A DNA stretch of 12,393 nucleotides from Actinomycetota bacterium (GTDB lineage Bacteria; Actinomycetota; Actinomycetes; Mycobacteriales; Mycobacteriaceae), in contig SYAB01000043.1 in assembly GCA_005787665.1 (NCBI GenBank), positions 1-12,393 on the forward strand. The letters run 5' to 3'. Positions 6,812 to 12,393 of the stretch are shown here, one piece after another. A program made the translations under genes and the position numbers. Under the pieces are notes generated by a model, which had not been told where the DNA came from, made no database searches, and saw only the letters and a list, made by a program, of their open reading frames with translations. Within the stretch, counting starts at the first letter, position 1. Each line of letters opens with the position of its first letter.

Positions 6812-7263
6812 GCGCCTCGGCCCGGCTGGCGGAACTCGGCATCGACCTCCCCGCGGTGGCCGCGCCGTTGGCCGCCTATGTGCCCGCGGTTCGCACGGGC
6901 GCTTTGGTGTACACCTCGGGCCAACTGCCCCTCCAGGGCGGTGAACTGACCCGCAGCGGGAAGGTGGGGGCCCAGGTGACCCCGGAGGAGGCCAAGATCG
7001 CCGCCCGCACCTGCGCGCTCAACGCGCTGGCCGCGGTGGACTCCCTGGTGGGTATCGACGCGGTGGTCCGGGTGGTCAAAGTGGTCGGGTTCGTGGCCTC
7101 CGCGCCCGGCTTCACCGGTCAACCCGGCGTGGTCAACGGGGCGTCCGAGCTACTCGGTGAGATCTTCGGTGCGGCCGGGGCGCATGCCCGCTCGGCCGTG
7201 GGTGTCGCCGAACTGCCACTGGACGCCCCGGTGGAGGTCGAACTCATCGTCGAGGTGGGTTGA
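6808..7263 (+). CDS. RidA/YjgF-family protein (Rv3678c type)
   Basis: The gene encodes 151 residues of the RidA (YjgF/YER057c/UK114) family. Typical members are small trimeric cytosolic proteins that hydrolyse reactive enamine/imine intermediates released by PLP enzymes. Visible features are [12 protein letters not shown] (30-41), an acidic loop, the helix [18 protein letters not shown] (60-77), and [20 protein letters not shown] (127-144), whose R128 is at the position of the imine-binding Arg. At 151 residues it resembles the longer YjgH-like subgroup, so classic RidA activity is likely but unproven. The start GTG 6808 overlaps the DUF4177 stop (GTGA). The frame is open further upstream, but that extension runs through the DUF4177 gene and bagA antisense and is not RidA-like. 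Its own TGA overlaps the TTG start of the next gene. Confidence 0.88.
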   Translation: MSASARLAELGIDLPAVAAPLAAYVPAVRTGALVYTSGQLPLQGGELTRSGKVGAQVTPEEAKIAARTCALNALAAVDSLVGIDAVVRVVKVVGFVASAPGFTGQPGVVNGASELLGEIFGAAGAHARSAVGVAELPLDAPVEVELIVEVG

Positions 7264-8045
7264 CCGCGTCGGCCCATCCGGCCTACGGCGTGCTGCGGCC
7301 GGTCACCGCATCGGCGTCGGTCCTGTTGTGTGACAACCCGGGACCGCTGACCCTGGAAGGCACCAACACCTGGGTGCTGCGCGGGCCGGGAAGCCAGGAG
7401 ATGGTCGTCGTCGATCCGGGGCCGGACGACGACGCCCATATCGGCCGGATTTCCGCGCTCGGCCGTATCGCGATGATCCTGATCAGTCACCGGCACGGCG
7501 ATCACACCGACGGTATCGACCGGCTGGTGGCCGCCTCCGGAGCCACCGTGCGCTCGGTCGGCAGCGGGTTTCTCCGCGGATCCGGCGGCTACCTCCGCGA
7601 CGGCGAAGTGATCGCGGCGGCCGGGCTGCACATCAGGGTCCTGGCCACCCCCGGACATACCGCCGATTCGGTCAGCTTCGTGCTCGAGGACGCCGTCCTG
7701 ACCGCGGACACCATTCTCGGCCGCGGCAGCACCGTCATCGACGACGAGGACGGCAGCCTGGGCGCGTACCTGGAGTCGCTGCGCCGCCTCAGGGGCCTGG
7801 GCAAGCGCACGGTGCTGCCAGGCCATGGACCCGAACTCGAGGACATCGCCGGCGCCGCCGAGATGTACCTGGCCCACCGCGAAGACCGTCTGCGTCAGAT
7901 CAGGCGGGCGTTGGCGGAACTCGGCGAGGACGCGACGGCCCGGCAGGTCGTCGAGCACGTCTACGCCGACGTCGATGTCACGCTGTGGGACGCCGCGGAG
8001 AGTTCGGTCCGCGCCCAGCTGGCCTACCTGCGTTCGACCGCGTAG
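7260..8045 (+). CDS. MBL-fold metallo-hydrolase (LACTB2-like, Rv3677c type)
   Basis: The gene encodes 261 residues of the metallo-beta-lactamase fold. Metal-binding motifs are HRHGDH (77-82), TPGHT (H133), TAD (D150) and PGHG (H189), so the dinuclear zinc site looks complete. After about residue 195 a helical tail includes [11 protein letters not shown] and an aromatic/acidic LWDAA segment, as in LACTB2-like hydrolases and endoribonucleases. True beta-lactamase activity is unlikely, and there is no signal peptide. The substrate cannot be told from the sequence. The start is a TTG overlapping the previous gene's TGA (GGTTGACC, 7258-7265), with GAGGTGG just upstream. No other start lies close by before the conserved region begins. 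It ends the DUF4177–RidA–MBL cluster, 98 nt before the convergent crp stop. Confidence 0.9.
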   Translation: MTASAHPAYGVLRPVTASASVLLCDNPGPLTLEGTNTWVLRGPGSQEMVVVDPGPDDDAHIGRISALGRIAMILISHRHGDHTDGIDRLVAASGATVRSVGSGFLRGSGGYLRDGEVIAAAGLHIRVLATPGHTADSVSFVLEDAVLTADTILGRGSTVIDDEDGSLGAYLESLRRLRGLGKRTVLPGHGPELEDIAGAAEMYLAHREDRLRQIRRALAELGEDATARQVVEHVYADVDVTLWDAAESSVRAQLAYLRSTA

Positions 8046-8056
8046 CGCGCCCACCG

Positions 8057-8128
8057 TCCCCCGCGAGCAGACAGTGAAGTCCGCGATACGCCGGAGATTC
8101 GGTGCCGTCCGCGTCTGCTCGCGGGGGA
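8057..8128. terminator. Perfect 16-bp inverted repeat between convergent genes, probable bidirectional terminator
   Basis: Left arm 8057-8072 (TCCCCCGCGAGCAGAC) and right arm 8113-8128 are perfect reverse complements, with a 40-nt loop. The repeat fills the gap between the MBL stop (8045) and the crp stop (8144). There is no U-tract on either side, which is common for mycobacterial terminators. The loop also holds a 7-nt direct repeat (GTCCGCG at 8079 and 8107). The GCGAGCAGAC arm resembles hairpins I recall from 3' ends of other mycobacterial genes, but I have not checked this by search. Confidence 0.6.
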
Positions 8129-8143
8129 GGGTCGGCGCGCGGG

Positions 8144-8818
8144 TCAGCGGGCCCGGCGGGCCAGCCGTTCGGAGTCGCAGATCAGCACGCTCTTACCCTC
8201 GAGCCGGATCCAGCCGCGGTGGGCGAAGTCGGCCAGCGCCTTGTTGACCGTCTCCCTGGAGGCCCCCACGAGCTGGGCGATCTCCTCCTGGGTGAGGTCG
8301 TGGGTGACCCGCATGGCGCCGCCCTCCTGGGTGCCGAACCGCTGAGCGAGCTGGAGCAGTTGCTTGGCGACCCGCCCGGGCACATCGGTGAAGATCAGAT
8401 CGGCCAGGTTGTTGTTGGTGCGCCGCAGCCTGCGGGCCAACACCCGCAGCAGCTGTTCGGCGATCTCGGGGCGATCGGAGATCCAGGCCTTCAACGCGTC
8501 GCGGTCCATCGACACCGCCCGCACCTCGGTGATCGTGGTGGCGCTGGAGGTACGCGGTCCGGGATCGAAGATCGACAGCTCACCGAACATGTCCGACGGA
8601 CCCATGATGGTCAGCAGGTTTTCCCGGCCATCGGGGGAGCGGCGGCCGATCTTCACCTTGCCCGCGGTGATGATGTAGAGGCGGTCACCCGGCTCACCCT
8701 CGGAGAACACGGTGTGGCCGCGCGGGAAGTCGACCGGCTGAAGCTGTTTGGTCAGAGCGGAAACCGCGGTGGGATCGACTCCCTGGAAGATTCCGGCCCT
8801 CGCCAGGATCTCGTCCAC
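8144..8818 (-). CDS. crp: cAMP receptor protein-type transcription regulator Crp (Rv3676 type)
   Basis: The gene encodes 224 residues of a CRP/FNR-family regulator. The N-terminal cyclic-nucleotide domain (about 1-115) has PGDRLYII, then [15 protein letters not shown] with G79, E80, R89, T90 and S91, the cAMP phosphate and ribose contacts. The long dimer helix is about 116-142 and includes T134-N135, which reach the adenine. The winged helix-turn-helix is about 175-200 ([17 protein letters not shown]), with recognition residues R188 and E189. The protein is almost the same as I recall for M. tuberculosis Rv3676, including the GTG start, and controls a global regulon through TGTGA-N6-TCACA-like sites. 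GTG 8818 has GAAAGGGA ending about 4-5 nt upstream. Possible autoregulation is listed separately. The small membrane-protein gene lies 90 nt upstream on the same strand. Confidence 0.96.
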   Translation of the reverse strand: MDEILARAGIFQGVDPTAVSALTKQLQPVDFPRGHTVFSEGEPGDRLYIITAGKVKIGRRSPDGRENLLTIMGPSDMFGELSIFDPGPRTSSATTITEVRAVSMDRDALKAWISDRPEIAEQLLRVLARRLRRTNNNLADLIFTDVPGRVAKQLLQLAQRFGTQEGGAMRVTHDLTQEEIAQLVGASRETVNKALADFAHRGWIRLEGKSVLICDSERLARRAR

Positions 8819-8837
8819 GTTGTCCCTTTCAGATCAT

Positions 8838-8853
8838 CGTGACCGGATGCGCA
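8838..8853. promoter_or_regulatory. Weak candidate Crp-binding site upstream of crp
   Basis: CGTGA-CCGGAT-GCGCA matches 7 of the 10 conserved bases of TGTGA-N6-TCACA. It lies 20-35 nt upstream of the crp start codon, downstream of the proposed -10 box, where binding would repress. Autoregulation of mycobacterial crp is plausible, but this half-degenerate site could be chance. Confidence 0.25.
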
Positions 8854-8871
8854 CACGCAGCGACGACTGCC

Positions 8872-8877
8872 AGCCTA
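8872..8877 (-). promoter_or_regulatory. Candidate -10 box of crp
   Basis: The minus strand reads TAGGCT, a TANNNT hexamer 53 nt before the crp GTG. It implies a leader of about 47 nt carrying the ribosome binding site. No good -35 hexamer is seen, and readthrough from the upstream membrane-protein gene is also possible. Confidence 0.3.
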
Positions 8878-8908
8878 GTGCTGAGGCAGTCTTGCCGAAG
8901 TCCTAACG

Positions 8909-9202
8909 CTACACACGATTGACGAGTCCGGAGGGTTGAAACAGGGGATTGGGCCGGGTGGGAAGCCCGGGTTCGTCGACCAGGAAGACCGGGTCCAGCC
9001 GGCCGGCCGGGGCGATCGCGGAGAACTCGGTCAGGGTCCGCTGGGCGGCTCTCTCCCGGGCGGTGCGGGCCGCCTGCTCGAGTCGGGCAACGATCTGACC
9101 GGCTGTCGGGCCTTGGCCGTGCACGAGGCTCTCCAGGCGCTGCAGCCCGAGCGTGCACAGCATCAGCAGCCCGGGGAAACACACCGCGACCAACCAGGAC
9201 AT
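8909..9202 (-). CDS. Small membrane protein of unknown function (Rv3675 type)
   Basis: This 97-residue protein begins MSWLVAVCFPGLLMLCTLGL, an N-terminal transmembrane segment (about 2-20). A helical, charged region follows (about 35-55, QIVARLEQAARTARERAAQR), then a proline-rich end. There is no proper lipobox at Cys16 (the preceding residue is Leu). It probably sits in the membrane with a soluble tail of about 75 residues. The N-terminus and the place between crp and nth match M. tuberculosis Rv3675, a possible membrane protein; I recall that one as somewhat longer. No function is known to me. ATG 9202 has a TAACTT -10 box 7 nt upstream, which suggests a leaderless mRNA. It may be cotranscribed with crp. 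Confidence 0.75.
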   Translation of the reverse strand: MSWLVAVCFPGLLMLCTLGLQRLESLVHGQGPTAGQIVARLEQAARTARERAAQRTLTEFSAIAPAGRLDPVFLVDEPGLPTRPNPLFQPSGLVNRV

Positions 9203-9209
9203 AGCGGGG

Positions 9210-9215
9210 AAGTTA
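9210..9215 (-). promoter_or_regulatory. Candidate -10 box of the small membrane-protein gene
   Basis: The minus strand reads TAACTT, then 7 nt (CCCCGCT), then ATG at 9202. It fits a leaderless or nearly leaderless start and lies back to back with the nth promoter. Confidence 0.4.
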
Positions 9216-9245
9216 ACCGGCGCGAGGTCTCATCGGGATCACGAA

Positions 9246-9276
9246 TTGCCACCGGTCTGTCGGCGGTCAGTACCCT
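9246..9276 (+). promoter_or_regulatory. Candidate nth promoter (TTGCCA – 19 nt – TACCCT), leaderless
   Basis: TTGCCA (9246-9251) differs from TTGACA at one base and lies 19 nt before TACCCT (9271-9276). Six nt then separate the -10 box from GTG 9283, so transcription would begin on the start codon. No Shine-Dalgarno precedes the GTG. This is the only leaderless candidate in the window with a recognisable -35 element. Confidence 0.55.
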
Positions 9277-9282
9277 TGCACC

Positions 9283-10041
9283 GTGGCGGCGGGTGCGGCG
9301 GCAAGGGCCTCGAAGTGGGACGCTGAGACCCGACTGGGTCTCGTCCGTCGGGCTCGCCGGATGAACCGACTGCTGGGGACCGCCTTCCCGAACGTCTACT
9401 GTGAGCTGGATTTCACCGATCCGCTCGAGCTCACCGTCGCAACGATCCTGTCCGCCCAGAGCACCGACAAGCGGGTGAACCTCACCACGCCAGCCCTTTT
9501 CGCGAAATATCGGACCGCGCTGGAGTACGCGCGCGCCGACCGCGCCGAGATCGAGGAGCTGATCCGACCCACCGGCTTCTACCGCAACAAGGCGAACTCG
9601 CTGATGCGCCTCGGCCAGGAACTCGTGGCACGGTTCGATGGCGAGGTCCCTGCCACCATGGCCGAATTGGTGACCCTGCCGGGCGTGGGGCGCAAGACCG
9701 CCAATGTCATTCTCGGCAACGCGTTCGGGGTCCCGGGGATCACCGTCGACACCCACTTCGGTCGTCTCGTGCGGCGCTGGCGGTGGACCGCCGAGACCGA
9801 TCCGGTCAAGGTCGAGTACGCGGTCGGCGAACTCATCGAGCGCAGCCAGTGGACCCTGCTCAGCCACCGCGTCATCTTCCATGGCCGTCGGGTCTGCCAC
9901 GCCCGCAAACCGGCCTGCGGGGTGTGTGTTCTGGCTCGCGACTGTCCCTCCTACGGGACCGGTCCCACCGACCCACTGATCGCCGCCGCCCTGGTGCGGG
10001 GTCCGGAGACCGAACACCTGCTCGCCTTGGCCGGGCTGTGA
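9283..10041 (+). CDS. nth: Endonuclease III, DNA glycosylase/AP lyase
   Basis: The gene encodes 252 residues of a base-excision repair enzyme that removes oxidised pyrimidines and cleaves the abasic site. The helix-hairpin-helix motif [13 protein letters not shown] (132-144) includes catalytic Lys138. The catalytic Asp is D156 in VDTHFG. The 4Fe-4S loop is C205-x6-C212-x2-C215-x5-C221, the exact Nth spacing. [11 protein letters not shown] (56-66) is the usual substrate-pocket segment. All key residues are present and the length is slightly above the enterobacterial protein, as in M. tuberculosis Rv3674c. The start GTG 9283 is supported by the -10 box 6 nt upstream; an in-frame ATG at 9361 would cut into the fold. 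It heads a four-gene plus-strand operon and is 4 nt from the next gene. Confidence 0.95.
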   Translation: MAAGAAARASKWDAETRLGLVRRARRMNRLLGTAFPNVYCELDFTDPLELTVATILSAQSTDKRVNLTTPALFAKYRTALEYARADRAEIEELIRPTGFYRNKANSLMRLGQELVARFDGEVPATMAELVTLPGVGRKTANVILGNAFGVPGITVDTHFGRLVRRWRWTAETDPVKVEYAVGELIERSQWTLLSHRVIFHGRRVCHARKPACGVCVLARDCPSYGTGPTDPLIAAALVRGPETEHLLALAGL

Positions 10042-10045
10042 TCCG

Positions 10046-10684
10046 GTGCGCACCTCGACCAGATGGACGACCGCGGTGTTGGCGGTGCTCGTTGCGCTGA
10101 CGGTGGCGTTGGCGCTGGAGTTCTCCGACGGCCCGACCCCACCGGCGGCACCCGCCGAGCAGGCGCAGCGCGCCCACCGCGACGTGGACACCCCCGAAGC
10201 GCTCGCCGGGCCCCGCCGCCGCGCCGATCTGCCCCCGTGCCCTGCCGACGGCCCGGGAGCGGGGCCTGCGGCGCTGCGTGGCGTCGTCCTCGAGTGCGCT
10301 TCCGATGGCAGAGAGGTCGACGTGGCCCGGGCGTTGGCCGGCCGCGCCGCGGTGTTGAATCTGTGGGCGTACTGGTGCGGGCCCTGTGCCGACGAACTGC
10401 CGGCAATGCAGGGCTACCAGCAGCGGGCCGGTGATGCGGTCACCGTGGTCACCGTGCATCAGGATGAGAACGAGGCCGCCGGCATTCTGCGGATGGCCGA
10501 TCTCGGTGTCCGGCTGCCCGTGCTGCAGGACGGCCGGCGTGCCGTCGCCGCCGCGCTGAAGCTGCCCAACGTGATGCCGTCGACGGTTGTCCTGCGCCCG
10601 GACGGTAGCGTTGCCGCAGTCCTTCCGCAGCCCTTCACCAGCGTGGACGACATCGCCGCGGCGGTGGAATCGGCGCTGCGGTGA
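10046..10684 (+). CDS. Membrane-anchored thioredoxin-like (TlpA/ResA-type) protein, Rv3673c type
   Basis: The gene encodes 212 residues. A basic N-terminus (MRTSTRW) is followed by a transmembrane or uncleaved signal segment (about 8-25) and a Pro/Ala-rich linker (28-64). The thioredoxin-like domain (about 75-212) has the active site WAYWCGPC (C111, C114) and the cis-proline loop VMPST (P178). The likely role is thiol-disulfide exchange on the outer face of the membrane, as in TlpA, ResA or DsbE proteins; the partner is unknown. Two further cysteines, C65 and C84, flank the start of the domain and could form a structural disulfide. GTG 10046 starts 4 nt after the nth stop. The stop TGA overlaps a GTG in frame with the Nudix gene (GTGA at 10681-10684). 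Confidence 0.88.
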   Translation: MRTSTRWTTAVLAVLVALTVALALEFSDGPTPPAAPAEQAQRAHRDVDTPEALAGPRRRADLPPCPADGPGAGPAALRGVVLECASDGREVDVARALAGRAAVLNLWAYWCGPCADELPAMQGYQQRAGDAVTVVTVHQDENEAAGILRMADLGVRLPVLQDGRRAVAAALKLPNVMPSTVVLRPDGSVAAVLPQPFTSVDDIAAAVESALR

Positions 10685-10692
10685 CCCACGAC

Positions 10693-10697
10693 AGGAG
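10693..10697 (+). promoter_or_regulatory. Ribosome binding site for the Nudix gene
   Basis: AGGAG lies 7 nt upstream of GTG 10705, a good spacing. It lies downstream of the earlier in-frame GTG at 10681, so it supports initiation at 10705. Confidence 0.5.
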
Positions 10698-10704
10698 CAG
10701 CCGG

Positions 10705-11484
10705 GTGAGCAGCCGGGTAGGCCCAGCGGAAGTACTGCGTCCGCATTCCCGACCGCCGTGGCTGGCACCATTGGTCGACAACGTCGACCAGGTGCCGCAG
10801 GCCTACCGGCGGCGAGTTCCACCGGAGCTGCTCAGGCCACTGACCGGGGCGCGCAGCGAGGCCGACGCGGCCCGCACGGGCCGCGACGCCGCGGTGCTGG
10901 TGCTGTTCTCGGGCCCGCACCGCGACCATCCCCCCGGCGGAGTGCCCGAGGACGCCGATCTGTTGCTCACGGTCCGGGCCGGGACGCTGCGCCATCACGC
11001 CGGGCAGGCCGCATTCCCCGGCGGCGCCGCCGACCCGGGCGATGCCGGTCCGGTCGACACCGCGCTGCGCGAGGCGCGTGAGGAGACCGGGATCGACCCT
11101 GTCCGCTTACACCCGCTGGCCACGCTGGAGCGGATGTTCATTCCGCCGTCGGGATTCCACGTCGTGCCGGTGCTGGCCTACTCGCCCGATCCCGGCCCGG
11201 TCATGGTCGTCGACGAGTCCGAGACGGCGGTGGTGGCCCGGGTTCCGCTGCGGGCCTTCATCAATCCGGAGAACCGGCTGATGGTGTACCGCTACAGCGG
11301 GGAACGGCGCTACGCGGGTCCGGCGTTCCTGCTCAACGAGATGCTGGTCTGGGGTTTCACCGGTCACGTAATCTCGGCGATGCTCGACGTGGCCGGTTGG
11401 GCGCAGGAGTGGAACACCGACGACGTCCGGGAACTCGATGCGGCGATGGCACTCGTCGCCGACAACAGTGAGGAGCCGCTGTGA
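10705..11484 (+). CDS. Nudix hydrolase, coenzyme A pyrophosphatase type (Rv3672c type)
   Basis: The gene encodes 259 residues from GTG 10705, or 267 from an in-frame GTG at 10681 that overlaps the previous stop. I prefer 10705 because AGGAG lies 7 nt upstream, but coupling at the GTGA overlap is also possible. In 267-residue numbering, the CoA-Nudix signature LLTVRAGTLRHHAGQAAFPG spans 95-114. It runs into the Nudix helix ALREAREETGI (128-138), whose E131, E134 and E135 bind Mg2+. Enzymes of this class (NudL, NUDT7) split CoA and acyl-CoA into 3',5'-ADP and phosphopantetheine derivatives. The C-terminal region (about 185-260) is typical for the actinobacterial form. The stop overlaps the marP GTG (GTGA at 11481), so expression is tied to marP. 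Confidence 0.88.
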   Translation: MSSRVGPAEVLRPHSRPPWLAPLVDNVDQVPQAYRRRVPPELLRPLTGARSEADAARTGRDAAVLVLFSGPHRDHPPGGVPEDADLLLTVRAGTLRHHAGQAAFPGGAADPGDAGPVDTALREAREETGIDPVRLHPLATLERMFIPPSGFHVVPVLAYSPDPGPVMVVDESETAVVARVPLRAFINPENRLMVYRYSGERRYAGPAFLLNEMLVWGFTGHVISAMLDVAGWAQEWNTDDVRELDAAMALVADNSEEPL

Positions 11485-12393
11485 CGAGTTCACAATGGCT
11501 GGATATCGCCATCGTCGGCGTGGCGCTGATCGCGGCGATCTCCGGATGGCGCTCCGGTGCGCTGGGTTCGCTGATGTCGTTCGTCGGGGTTCTGCTCGGT
11601 GCCATCGCCGGTGTGATGCTCGCACCGCACGTCGTGAGTCACATCGATTCCCCGCGGGGAAAGCTGTTCACCGCGCTGTTCCTGATCCTGGCCCTGGTGG
11701 TGATCGGCGAGGTGGCCGGTGTCGTGCTCGGACGCGCGGTCCGTGGCTCGATCCGCAGCGGGCCGGTCCGCGCCGTCGACTCAGTCGTCGGGGTGGTTCT
11801 GCAACTGGTGGTGGTGCTGATTGCCGCCTGGTTGTTGGGAAGCCCGCTGACCTCCTCCAATCAGGCGAATCTCGCTGGCGCAGTGCGGGGTTCGAAAGTG
11901 ATCACCGAGGTCGACAAATTCGCACCGGAATGGCTGCGGACCGTCCCCAAACGCATGTCCACCCTGCTGAGCACCTCGGGTCTGCCCGACGTCCTCGAGC
12001 CGATCGGCCGCCCGTCGGTGGAGGCCGTCGAGCCCCCGGACGCCTCGCTGGCCGACAGTCTGGTGGTGTCGAAATCCAGAGCCAGCGTGGTCAAGATTCG
12101 CGGGGTCGCCCCGGGTTGCCAAAAAGTGCTCGAGGGAACGGGTTTCGTCATCGCGCCCAATCGGGTGATGTCCAATGCTCACGTCGTCGCCGGATCGGAG
12201 AGCGTCACGGTGGAAGCGGAGGACGGTGCGAAATACGACGCGACCGTGGTGTCCTACGACCCTAACGCGGATATCTCGATTCTCGACGTACCCAACCTTC
12301 CGTTACAGCCCCTGCAGTTCGCCGAGGAGCCGGCCAAGACCGGAACCGACGCGGTGGTGCTGGGGTTCCCGGGCGGCGGGGACTTTGTTGCCA
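11481..12393 (+). CDS. marP: Membrane serine protease MarP (Rv3671c type), 3' end cut by the window
   Basis: The first 304 codons are present, from GTG 11481 with AGGAG 5 nt upstream. The N-terminus has four hydrophobic segments (about 6-22, 30-48, 58-78, 93-115), as in the CvpA-like membrane domain of MarP. After a linker the trypsin-like periplasmic protease domain starts near residue 195. It shows SNAHVVAG with catalytic His234, DPNADIS with Asp264, and C213, which in M. tuberculosis MarP pairs with a C-terminal cysteine. VLGFPGGG (about 292-299) is in place. The catalytic Ser and second Cys lie beyond the window. MarP supports intrabacterial pH homeostasis and resistance to acid and oxidative stress, partly by processing a peptidoglycan hydrolase. 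It is last in the visible operon and its start overlaps the Nudix stop. Confidence 0.94.
   Translation, partial: MTSSQWLDIAIVGVALIAAISGWRSGALGSLMSFVGVLLGAIAGVMLAPHVVSHIDSPRGKLFTALFLILALVVIGEVAGVVLGRAVRGSIRSGPVRAVDSVVGVVLQLVVVLIAAWLLGSPLTSSNQANLAGAVRGSKVITEVDKFAPEWLRTVPKRMSTLLSTSGLPDVLEPIGRPSVEAVEPPDASLADSLVVSKSRASVVKIRGVAPGCQKVLEGTGFVIAPNRVMSNAHVVAGSESVTVEAEDGAKYDATVVSYDPNADISILDVPNLPLQPLQFAEEPAKTGTDAVVLGFPGGGDFVA

Noticed and set aside
7119..8054. 311-codon minus-strand frame opposite the RidA-like and MBL genes
   Set aside because: The zinc-site motifs of the MBL enzyme are all on the plus strand; the antisense translation is low-complexity shadow sequence.
9163..10191. 342-codon minus-strand frame opposite nth
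   Set aside because: nth has its full Fe-S loop and catalytic residues on the plus strand; the antisense product has no recognisable domain.
1..12393. Mobile elements, CRISPR, tRNA/rRNA genes or a hidden defence system
   Set aside because: No terminal repeats, transposase or integrase motifs, regularly spaced repeats or tRNA-like cloverleaf were seen, and gene order matches the conserved mycobacterial chromosome.

Overview
This window is a high-GC actinobacterial chromosome segment whose gene content and order match the conserved mycobacterial block Rv3684–Rv3671c of Mycobacterium tuberculosis. WhiB4, PonA2, a Crp with GTG start, the paired Get3-like ATPases and MarP in this exact order point to Mycobacteriaceae. 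It is not a recent foreign island: there is no transposase, integrase, tRNA, CRISPR array or phage gene, and coding density is high. The species cannot be named from this alone, and comparisons with M. tuberculosis are from memory, not from a search.

Layout. On the minus strand, reading from about 3.75 kb down to 1: ponA2 (bifunctional class A penicillin-binding protein), a membrane-anchored metallophosphoesterase, and the 5' part of a PLP-family cysteine desulfhydrase-like gene (cds1 type) cut by the window edge. Divergent from ponA2 is whiB4 (4035-4388), with a leader of about 100 nt. whiB4 converges on, and overlaps by its stop codon with, the minus-strand pair bagA–bagB (Get3/ArsA-like ATPases). 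Head to head with bagA is a plus-strand cluster of a 53-codon DUF4177 gene, a RidA-family gene and an MBL-fold hydrolase, whose start and stop codons overlap. This cluster converges on crp across a strong inverted repeat. Upstream of crp lies a small membrane-protein gene. Divergent from that is the plus-strand operon nth – thioredoxin-like – CoA-type Nudix hydrolase – marP, the last cut by the right edge.

How the genes relate. Most have envelope, redox or stress roles: PonA2 (cell-wall synthesis), WhiB4 (Fe-S redox sensing), BagAB (Get3-like targeting ATPase), Crp (cAMP-responsive regulation), Nth (repair of oxidised bases), a membrane-anchored thioredoxin-like protein, and MarP (periplasmic protease for acid and oxidative stress). 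No undescribed multi-gene system is evident. The best leads are: (i) the desulfhydrase-like gene has Asn where the PLP Schiff-base Lys should be; (ii) six genes have a TANNNT -10 box ending 6-7 nt before the start codon, so leaderless transcription seems to be the local rule; (iii) BagA and BagB have complementary degenerate nucleotide-site motifs; (iv) a 16-bp perfect inverted repeat separates the convergent MBL and crp genes.
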